A stretch of 11,148 bases of DNA, taken from NCBI GenBank assembly GCA_902477915.1, contig CABSJA010000051.1, forward strand, positions 1-11,148. Direction: 5' to 3'. Positions 1 through 5,485 of the stretch are shown here, one piece after another. Source of the stretch: an uncultured Veillonella sp. (lineage in GTDB: Bacteria > Bacillota > Negativicutes > Veillonellales > Veillonellaceae). Under the pieces are notes generated by a model, which worked only from the letters and a program-made list of their open reading frames with translations, made no database searches and had not been told where the DNA came from. The first letter of the stretch is position 1. Each line of letters begins with the position of its first letter. The translations under genes and the position numbers were made by a program.

Positions 1-8
1 TATCAAAT

Positions 9-47
9 GGCAAAGACCAGACGTGTCGCGAATGTCTGGTCCGTGCC
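9..47 (-). terminator. Hairpin downstream of the DASS transporter gene, probable terminator
   Basis: An 8-bp perfect stem pairs GACCAGAC (15-22) with GTCTGGTC (34-41). It is extended by GGCA (9-12) pairing with TGCC (44-47) across a 2x2 internal loop. It lies about 33 bases past the transporter stop codon, where an intrinsic terminator is expected. On the minus strand the bases after the inner stem are TTTGCC and then ATTTGATA, a poor U-tract, so termination may be weak or the hairpin may mainly protect the 3' end. The window ends too soon to see what follows. Confidence 0.45.
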
Positions 48-79
48 GTTAAAACAATGTTAATTATAAGGTTGTATGA

Positions 80-1483
80 TTAGCCAATCATACCGATGAA
101 AGTCCACCAAGGGATACCTACTACGAAGAGTAGAATCCAACTCAATACTGCTAAGATAGCACCAGCAGTCCACCAATCTTTTAAGTTATTGTAACCTGCA
201 GAGTAGATGATTGGACCAGGGGATGCACCGTAGTGAGTTACAAGACCACCAAATGCGTTTGTTGCAAGCAATACAAGACCAAACATAACTGGATCAACGC
301 CTGCCGCCATACCTACGGTTAAGAATACTGGAAGCATAGATGCAATGTATGCAGTACTGGAAGCGAATAAGTAACGAATGACAACACTAATAGCAGAAAG
401 AATTAATACAACTACGAGTGGAGACACATCAAGTGCCAAGTTTGCTTGCATATATGCTGCAAGCCAAGCGAAGAATTTAGCTTTTGTTAAAGCAGTGGAT
501 AAACCAAGGATAGCACCGAACCAGATGAATGTGTTCCAAACAGCTTTAGTTTGAACCATGTCATCCCAAGTGATGATACCAGCGAAGAATACAATAGTCA
601 TAGCTACTAATGCTACTGCTGTTGGGCTCAAGTCAAAACCGATGGAAGGCAAAGCCCAACCGATAAGAGCAAGAATAAATACAACTGCTAAGATTTTTTC
701 AGACATTTTCATAGGTCCTAATTTAGCAAGACCATCAGCAGCTAATTTCTTATTGTCAATTTTTACTGCTTCAGGACGGTCAATCCAGTAACCTACAAGT
801 GGTACAAAGATCAACATTACAAGACCAGGAAGAGCTAAAGCCAAAGCCCATTCAGCCCAAGTCATGTTTAGACCAGTAATTTTAGTAACAAAGTCCAAAG
901 CCAACACGTTAGGAGCCATAGCTGTTAAGAACATGAAGGATGTAATTTTTGTTACGAAATAACCATTCATCAAGATGAAGGAACCACCGCGTTTAGCAGT
1001 ATCGCCAGGATAGGAACCGATAGATTCAGCGATGGATAAGTTAATTGGATATACGATACCAGCCGCACGTGCTGTGTTAGAAGGTGTAGCTGGAGATAAT
1101 ACTAAATCAAGAAGTGCTGTTACATAACCAAGACGTAATACAGTAGAACCGAATGCGTTAATCAAATGGTAAGCAACGCGGTGACCAAGACCAGTTTTAC
1201 CAAACGCAACGCTCAAGGAGAATGCAGCGATGATCATCCACAATGCAGTGGAGCCATAACCTACCAAGATATCTTTTGCATTGTCTAAGAATAATGCAGA
1301 TGCAGATAATACAGCTAATAAAATAATTTGAATTGGGTATGGTTTTAAAATCAAACCTACGATACCTGCAATGTAGAAGCCTAAGAGGCGCCACGCCGTA
1401 TCAGTGAGCCCATCTGGTGGAGTTGTAAACCAGAGGACAACAGGGATTAGCACAATAAGTGCTAGTTTTAAGAATTTTTCCAT
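80..1483 (-). CDS. DASS-family dicarboxylate transporter (2-oxoglutarate/malate translocator type)
   Basis: This 467-residue polytopic membrane protein of the divalent anion:Na+ symporter family is expected to carry C4-dicarboxylates or 2-oxoglutarate across the inner membrane, by symport or exchange. Hydrophobic helices run along the whole length (for example about 5-20, 31-60, 78-95, 213-233, 263-280, 287-304, 355-373, 399-412, 437-458). The two family signatures are visible. SNT is at 135-137 inside SPATPSNTARAAG, and the second-repeat counterpart is SST at 375-377 (FASSTAYIASMLP), followed by GGLVTHYGASPGPI at 412-425. Length is normal for the family. The start is supported by AAAGGAAG six bases before the ATG. 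It is the last gene of the window and is preceded by its own regulatory region and a LysR gene, which suggests inducible control. The exact substrate (malate, succinate, citrate, tartrate) cannot be read from sequence; the 2-oxoglutarate/malate subgroup is my best match. Confidence 0.9.
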   Translation of the reverse strand: MEKFLKLALIVLIPVVLWFTTPPDGLTDTAWRLLGFYIAGIVGLILKPYPIQIILLAVLSASALFLDNAKDILVGYGSTALWMIIAAFSLSVAFGKTGLGHRVAYHLINAFGSTVLRLGYVTALLDLVLSPATPSNTARAAGIVYPINLSIAESIGSYPGDTAKRGGSFILMNGYFVTKITSFMFLTAMAPNVLALDFVTKITGLNMTWAEWALALALPGLVMLIFVPLVGYWIDRPEAVKIDNKKLAADGLAKLGPMKMSEKILAVVFILALIGWALPSIGFDLSPTAVALVAMTIVFFAGIITWDDMVQTKAVWNTFIWFGAILGLSTALTKAKFFAWLAAYMQANLALDVSPLVVVLILSAISVVIRYLFASSTAYIASMLPVFLTVGMAAGVDPVMFGLVLLATNAFGGLVTHYGASPGPIIYSAGYNNLKDWWTAGAILAVLSWILLFVVGIPWWTFIGMIG

Positions 1484-1592
1484 GTTTCTTCCTTTCTTAA
1501 AAACATAGGCATGTAATCATCCTAACACTACCCCAGAAATTCGTGATACGCGACTATCAGCTATTGAACTCTAGGAGTTTTTGTCTACACTC

Positions 1593-1621
1593 ATTATATA
1601 TGCTTAAAAGAATTATGAATA
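1593..1621 (-). promoter_or_regulatory. Candidate promoter of the transporter gene
   Basis: A perfect TATAAT lies at 1598-1593 on the minus strand. At 17-base spacing the -35 position reads TATTCA (1621-1616), a poor match to TTGACA. A weak -35 is typical of promoters that need an activator such as a LysR protein. The start point would be near 1586. The AT-rich context makes chance matches likely. Confidence 0.35.
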
Positions 1622-1642
1622 ATAGATTACCTTTATAGGGGT

Positions 1643-1658
1643 TATAAAAACTTTTATA
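1643..1658. promoter_or_regulatory. 16-bp palindrome, possible operator
   Basis: TATAAAA (1643-1649) and TTTTATA (1652-1658) form a perfect inverted repeat with a 2-base centre. It is centred about 64 bases upstream of the predicted transporter start point, close to where LysR proteins usually hold their recognition site. Its symmetry is even, so it does not match the classic T-N11-A form. All paired positions are A or T, so it could be chance in this AT-rich stretch. Confidence 0.3.
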
Positions 1659-1677
1659 CCTACCATTCATACTTTTT

Positions 1678-1692
1678 ATGCATTTTGAGCAT
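1678..1692. promoter_or_regulatory. LysR-type T-N11-A box, candidate operator
   Basis: ATGC-N7-GCAT has exactly the geometry of a LysR-family recognition site, and a flanking T/A pair (1677 and 1693) extends the symmetry. It lies between the terminator after the LysR gene and the transporter gene, about 100 bases upstream of the predicted start point. That is further than the usual -65, so either the start point is mis-assigned or this is an auxiliary site. Confidence 0.4.
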
Positions 1693-1711
1693 AGATTTGC
1701 AGCCCCAAATG

Positions 1712-1753
1712 AAAAAAATGCATGTATACGTCCCCAAAGGGGGTATACATGCA
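1712..1753 (-). terminator. Strong intrinsic terminator after lysR
   Basis: Reading the minus strand, GCATGTATAC (1752-1743) and CCCC pair with GGGG and GTATACATGC (1729-1720), with a TTT loop and a 2-base bulge. An extra T-A pair closes the base. The stem is followed by seven consecutive T residues (1718-1712). This is a classic Rho-independent terminator for minus-strand transcripts. It closes the unit that includes lysR, or a short RNA made from the lysR 3' flank. On the plus strand there is no T-run, so it works in one direction only. Confidence 0.9.
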
Positions 1754-1795
1754 CTTACATGGTCCTGCCTGGCTCTTTCGAGACACCTTTATTAT
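1712..1795 (-). ncRNA. Candidate small RNA in the lysR 3' flank
   Basis: Between the lysR stop codon and the terminator there is a TATAAT at 1806-1801 on the minus strand. Transcription from there would give an RNA of about 83 nt ending at the strong terminator. The predicted RNA has a small CTC-GAAA-GAG hairpin with a GNRA tetraloop (1782-1773), enclosed by GGT/ACC pairing (1787-1785 with 1763-1761), and then the terminator stem. This stretch is richer in G and C than its flanks. The -35 element is poor (ATTTCA at 17-base spacing). The alternative is plain 3' untranslated sequence of lysR mRNA. I do not recognise a known RNA family. Confidence 0.25.
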
Positions 1796-1877
1796 GACTT
1801 ATTATATCGAAAAAGTCTAATACTGAAATAGCATGAATAGGCAGTTACAAATTCTTATATTGGATCTATTTATAAAT

Positions 1878-2789
1878 CTATTCTTTATATTCTCTAAAAA
1901 TACTATTATCTACAACAGTATGTTTTTTATAATAGTCGCGAACATACTCAATAAATGTTTTAACTACTACAAGATTTTCTGCATCCTTTGTGTATACCAT
2001 GTTGGTATCACGAGTAATATATGTGCCATCTTTACTACGCAATGGACTTACATAGATATCTCTATCCTTGCAAGATCCAAGGCCCATATAGGTCAGAATC
2101 GACCAACCGAGCCCTGCGCGCACAAAGTGGCGACATGTACTCATTGAGTTTACATCCATGGCAACACTAGGTGGTTCTTCAAAATGTTCTGCACACCAAG
2201 TTTCGATAATATTAGCTACCGATGCATCAGTCTGATACTTGATAAATGGTACCTTCTCAAGGGATTCAGGTGGTACTAATTCTTTGTAAACCAAGCAGTA
2301 TGGTTCCTCTAATAGTAGCTCAGACTTACCAGACACATCATAACCGCCACGAGCAAAGGCAACCATACAGTCACCAGTATTAAACATTTTTACCACTTGA
2401 TGGCTGAAAGCCGTTTTAACTTGTATATGCACATCCGGATACAGTTCGCGGAAAGATCGTAACAAGGCGGGCAATTCATAGTCTGCAAAGTTGATAGATG
2501 ACGCAATTTTCAAGGTCCCTTGAATCTTACCAGAGGCGGAATTCATAGCATTTTCTAAGGCCTCTTGATCTTGCATCATTCTTTTACAGTAGTCATAGAA
2601 AATCTCGCCTTGTGCCGTAAGAGCAATCCCTTCAGCAGTTCGCAACAACAGAGAATGGCCTAAGGCTTTTTCCATATGGCGCAACCGATAGCTAAGTGCT
2701 GGTTGCGATAAAAATAATTTTTCTGCCGCCCTTGTAATATTGCCTTCATCCACAACGGTGACAAAGGTTTGCCATTCTCTATCGTCCAT
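1878..2789 (-). CDS. LysR-family transcriptional regulator
   Basis: This 303-residue protein is of standard LysR length. The N-terminal winged helix-turn-helix covers about residues 3-60, with the family core GNITRAAEKLFLSQPALSYR (16-35) and the following RHMEKALG. The effector-binding domain runs from about 90 to 290 (for example GTLKIASSINFADYELP and the FVRAGLGWSIL segment at 222-232). It is a cytoplasmic DNA-binding activator or repressor that senses a small molecule, probably an organic acid. The ATG is preceded by AAGGAGAT, directly after the TAA of the BI-1 gene, so the two genes are very probably on one mRNA and translationally linked. Downstream come a strong terminator and then the DASS transporter gene, which has LysR-type sites in front of it, so that gene is the likely target. 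The effector is not predictable from sequence. Confidence 0.93.
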   Translation of the reverse strand: MDDREWQTFVTVVDEGNITRAAEKLFLSQPALSYRLRHMEKALGHSLLLRTAEGIALTAQGEIFYDYCKRMMQDQEALENAMNSASGKIQGTLKIASSINFADYELPALLRSFRELYPDVHIQVKTAFSHQVVKMFNTGDCMVAFARGGYDVSGKSELLLEEPYCLVYKELVPPESLEKVPFIKYQTDASVANIIETWCAEHFEEPPSVAMDVNSMSTCRHFVRAGLGWSILTYMGLGSCKDRDIYVSPLRSKDGTYITRDTNMVYTKDAENLVVVKTFIEYVRDYYKKHTVVDNSIFREYKE

Positions 2790-2800
2790 AGTATCTCCTT

Positions 2801-3544
2801 TTATCGCTTATTACCAAAGATGCGCAATAAGGATAAGAATAAGTTAATGAAATCTAAATATAGGCTCAAAGCACCTGTGATTTCAATGCGGTCTAAAATA
2901 GTTTCATCCTCCATAAGAGCTACTTGTGTCACATTATTTTTAATGCGGTTCACATCGATAGCCGTAAAGATGGAGAATACTACAACCCCTACATAGCCTA
3001 AAACTAGACTAACAGTATCGCTAAAGCCACTGAGTACAGCCCAGTTAAAGTAACGAGCTGCCATCATCACAAAGGATACAATGATCATACCGAGCAAAGC
3101 AGCCATTACATACGGTGTAAGGGATGATAAATTGCGTTTTGTAGTAGCCCCTACCACTGCAAAGCCGATGAAGAAGGCAAGCGTACCGATTAACGCAGGA
3201 ATAACTACTTCAAACACATTATATCGCAAGGATATAAGTGTCAACGTAAGACCATTCAATGCACTATAGAGGAAGAACATTCCTTTCAAGGTCATAACAT
3301 TAGCAGCATACGCACGCGCGCTGAATAGGAATACTACGCCAAGCTCAACTAATAGGATAATATTAAAGTTTTGGTACGCAAAACGTAACCAATTAGGATT
3401 TGCCAATGCAGCTATACCAACACCGATAGTCGTAAGTAAGCCTACAACCATCCACAAGAAAGAGCCTTTTAATCGTTGGGATACGATACTTTCAACCTGT
3501 GCAACCTCAGCTGCACTAGGTCCTGTTACATTATATGGATTCAT
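2801..3544 (-). CDS. Bax inhibitor-1 (BI-1/YccA/YetJ) family membrane protein
   Basis: This 247-residue integral membrane protein has about seven hydrophobic helices (near 30-49, 60-78, 86-103, 110-132, 144-162, 176-196 and 222-241). It carries the C-terminal BI-1 signature SLYLDFINLFLSLLRIFG (227-244). Asp197 (FTAIDVNRIK) and Asp231 (LYLDF) probably correspond to the aspartate pair that forms the pH-sensitive latch of Bacillus subtilis YetJ, a calcium-leak channel. By family knowledge it may allow pH-dependent cation leak or modulate membrane proteases such as FtsH; its role here is unproven. The start is well supported by AGGAGGGG before the ATG. It begins 37 bases after pyk with no terminator between, and ends 11 bases before lysR, so it sits inside a pyk-BI-1-lysR transcription unit. 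Confidence 0.9.
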   Translation of the reverse strand: MNPYNVTGPSAAEVAQVESIVSQRLKGSFLWMVVGLLTTIGVGIAALANPNWLRFAYQNFNIILLVELGVVFLFSARAYAANVMTLKGMFFLYSALNGLTLTLISLRYNVFEVVIPALIGTLAFFIGFAVVGATTKRNLSSLTPYVMAALLGMIIVSFVMMAARYFNWAVLSGFSDTVSLVLGYVGVVVFSIFTAIDVNRIKNNVTQVALMEDETILDRIEITGALSLYLDFINLFLSLLRIFGNKR

Positions 3545-3581
3545 ACTACCCCTCCTTATATTTAATTATCTTTTACTAAAA

Positions 3582-5330
3582 CTATCGAGCATTAGCAATG
3601 CCAGCAAATACCTTACCACGTTCACCGTCGATTGTTACCTCTTGACCTTCAAGAAGTACGTCATGAGCGTTTTTAGCACCTAAAATTACAGGAATACCAT
3701 AGGTAATGCCAGCAATAGCACTGTCAGAGGTATAACCGTCTTCAACAGCGATAATGCCGCCTGCACGTTTAGCAATTGCCATCAATTCAGGCTCCATTGT
3801 ACCTACAACGAGGATGTCGCCGTCTTTGAAACTTTCATAATTGCCCTTATGATTAGCAGCAATAAATACAGTACCTGTAACGGATTTACGCAAAATACCA
3901 TTACCAGACAATAGTACTTGGCCTGCAATATGAACGCGAATCATATTTGTAGTACCTGTCGCACCAGATGGTACGCCAGCCGTTACCACAACTAAGTCAC
4001 CAGACTCAATGGCACCTGTGCCAAGAGCACCTGTAATGGCTTGTTTAACCATTTCATCAGAGTTAACAATTTCATGACCTTTAATAGCCTCTACGCCCCA
4101 GCACAATTGCATGCGGCGAATTGTTTCTTCATGCGGTGTTACAGCAATAATTTTGCAAGCCGGACGATGCCGAGCCGTGCTAATTGCAGTATGACCAGAT
4201 TCAGTACATGTCAAAATAGCAGCAGCCCCAAGGTTTTGAGCGATGCGCACGCTTGCTAAACATACAGCACTGGTAGTCGTCATATCCACATCTTGACGAG
4301 CACGACTCTTACTATCGTAAATAGCAGCTTGTTCTGTTACCTCAGCAATGCGTGTCATAGTCGTAACCGCCTCTACTGGGTAAGCACCATTTGCAGTTTC
4401 ACCAGACAACATGATTGCATCCGTACCATCTAAGATGGCATTGGCTACGTCACTTGCTTCCGCCCGTGTAGGACGTGGATTTTGAATCATAGACTCAAGC
4501 ATTTGTGTAGCTGTAATAACAGGTTTACCTAAGTTATTACATTTTTCAATCATCATTTTTTGAAGTACTGGCACCTCTTCTGCAGGAATTTCTACACCGA
4601 GGTCACCCCGAGCCACCATGAGACCGTCTGCTACTTCCAAGATTTCATCGATATTTTTAACGCCTTCTGCATTTTCAATTTTTGCGATAATCTTAATATC
4701 TTTTTGTTCGGATTCAAGAATACGACGGATGGCTACGATATCTTTACCGCGTTGCATAAAGGATGCTGCTACAAAGTCCACCCCTTGTTGACAGCCAAAG
4801 CGTAGGTCCGCTTCGTCCTGTTCAGATACAGGTGGCAAGCTAAGTGCTACGCCTGGCACTGCTACACGTTTACGGTTGCCGATTTCACCGCTATTTTGAA
4901 CAGTAGTAACGATATTATTACCTTCGATAGCATCAATAGTAAGGGTTACAAGGCCATCGGCCAATAAAATTTTATCCCCTACGGACACATCGCCTACAAG
5001 ACCTTTGTGGTTAACAGAGCTAATCTCTTTTGTGCCTTCCACATCATCTGTAGTCAACGTGAATTGTTGACCTGCTTCAAGGAATACTTTGCCCTCTTTA
5101 AATAGGCCTAGGCGTACCTCAGGGCCTTTTGTATCGAGCAATAAAGCGATTGGTTTATTAACAATCATCGCCGCATCACGCACCATTTGCATGCGCTCTG
5201 CTTGCTCTTCATGAGATCCGTGGGAGAAGTTGAAACGAGCCACGTTCATGCCAGCTCGCATCATATCTTCTAAGATACCAAATTTATCCGTTCCCGGACC
5301 TACAGTACATACGATTTTTGTACGTTTCAT
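3582..5330 (-). CDS. pyk: Pyruvate kinase with C-terminal PEP-utiliser-like domain
   Basis: Pyruvate kinase converts phosphoenolpyruvate and ADP to pyruvate and ATP in the cytoplasm. I start it at MKRTKIVCTVGPG (582 residues), because the frame is open for 30 more codons upstream but those residues are unlike any pyruvate kinase and AGGAGG lies just before this ATG. Substrate-binding ARFNFSHG (31-38, Arg32) and DTKGPEVR (66-73) are present, as is the active-site IAKIEN with catalytic Lys218. RGDLGVE (241-247) and TATQML (273-278) bind metal and phosphate. Glu71 in GPEVR is the residue that marks K+-dependent enzymes. The B domain covers about 72-170 and the allosteric C domain about 345-470. 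Residues 475-582 form the extra domain known from Bacillus-type enzymes. In that domain the expected phosphohistidine motif TSHA reads TSDS (534-537), so it cannot be phosphorylated in the usual way. BI-1 follows after 37 bases without a terminator. Confidence 0.96.
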   Translation of the reverse strand: MKRTKIVCTVGPGTDKFGILEDMMRAGMNVARFNFSHGSHEEQAERMQMVRDAAMIVNKPIALLLDTKGPEVRLGLFKEGKVFLEAGQQFTLTTDDVEGTKEISSVNHKGLVGDVSVGDKILLADGLVTLTIDAIEGNNIVTTVQNSGEIGNRKRVAVPGVALSLPPVSEQDEADLRFGCQQGVDFVAASFMQRGKDIVAIRRILESEQKDIKIIAKIENAEGVKNIDEILEVADGLMVARGDLGVEIPAEEVPVLQKMMIEKCNNLGKPVITATQMLESMIQNPRPTRAEASDVANAILDGTDAIMLSGETANGAYPVEAVTTMTRIAEVTEQAAIYDSKSRARQDVDMTTTSAVCLASVRIAQNLGAAAILTCTESGHTAISTARHRPACKIIAVTPHEETIRRMQLCWGVEAIKGHEIVNSDEMVKQAITGALGTGAIESGDLVVVTAGVPSGATGTTNMIRVHIAGQVLLSGNGILRKSVTGTVFIAANHKGNYESFKDGDILVVGTMEPELMAIAKRAGGIIAVEDGYTSDSAIAGITYGIPVILGAKNAHDVLLEGQEVTIDGERGKVFAGIANAR

Positions 5331-5334
5331 CTTT

Positions 5335-5340
5335 CCTCCT
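5335..5340 (-). promoter_or_regulatory. Ribosome binding site that fixes the pyk start
   Basis: A perfect AGGAGG lies four bases before the ATG at 5330. It supports the 582-residue product over the longer open frame that begins at 5420, whose first ATG has no comparable site. The site lies next to the right arm of a small dyad (5341-5371), so that structure could influence its accessibility. Confidence 0.8.
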
Positions 5341-5382
5341 ATGAAAGTAATTTCTATATTGAAACTTTCATTTCTTATTATA
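5341..5382 (-). promoter_or_regulatory. Candidate pyk promoter with overlapping dyads
   Basis: A perfect TATAAT lies at 5382-5377 on the minus strand; no good -35 is visible at 17-base spacing. The start point would be near 5370. It coincides with an 11-bp palindrome, TGAAAGTTTCA on the minus strand (5360-5370). The transcript could also fold ATGAAAG (5371-5365) against CTTTCAT (5347-5341), a 7-bp stem ending right before AGGAGG. A further CTTTCA lies at 5397-5392. This is either an operator or a weak leader hairpin; the call rests on pattern only. Confidence 0.4.
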
Positions 5383-5449
5383 GTAATATTGGTGAAAGCT
5401 ATCTGTGCTTCACGCAACATAAGTTATTAAGTAGTAAATATATTTATTC

Positions 5450-5485
5450 GTGCAATAATATCTACTTATGCATATATTATTGCAC
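5450..5485. repeat. 12-bp perfect dyad spanning the dnaE stop codon
   Basis: GTGCAATAATAT (5450-5461) and ATATTATTGCAC (5474-5485) are perfect inverted repeats around a 12-base loop. The last two dnaE sense codons (GTG CAA) and the TAA stop form one arm. On the minus strand the dyad is followed by GAATAAATATATTTACTAC, which is AT-rich but has no clean T-run. It could be a weak terminator or a 3'-end stabiliser for dnaE mRNA, partly insulating pyk. The stem is AT-rich and only moderately stable. Confidence 0.6.

Larger units (their letters stand above)
1484..1711 (-). promoter_or_regulatory. Regulatory region and leader of the transporter gene
   Basis: This is the gene-free stretch between the terminator that closes lysR and the transporter ATG. 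On the minus strand it holds, in order, a LysR-type box (1678-1692), a 16-bp AT-rich palindrome (1643-1658), a -10-like TATAAT (1593-1598) and a leader of about 100 bases ending in the AAAGGAAG ribosome binding site. Its separation from lysR by a terminator implies that the transporter is transcribed on its own. I see no coding potential here on either strand. Confidence 0.6.

Noticed and set aside
1543..1558. Catabolite-response (cre) site at TGATACGCGACTATCA
   Set aside because: The half-sites are spaced two bases too far apart and the core does not fit the 14-bp consensus.
1567..1582. Plus-strand terminator AACTC-TAG-GAGTT followed by five Ts
   Set aside because: The stem is only five pairs, the T-run overlaps the stem, and no plus-strand gene ends here.
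1773..1787. Hammerhead-type ribozyme suggested by GTC followed by CGAAAG
   Set aside because: The essential CUGAUGA core is absent nearby, so only a small GAAA-capped hairpin remains.
1833..2147. 104-codon plus-strand open frame over the lysR 3' end
   Set aside because: It is antisense to an intact LysR effector domain, low in complexity, and has no ribosome binding site worth noting.
5331..5420. A longer pyruvate kinase starting at the ATG at 5420
   Set aside because: The 30 extra residues resemble no pyruvate kinase, this part holds the likely promoter, and the AGGAGG lies before the internal ATG at 5330.
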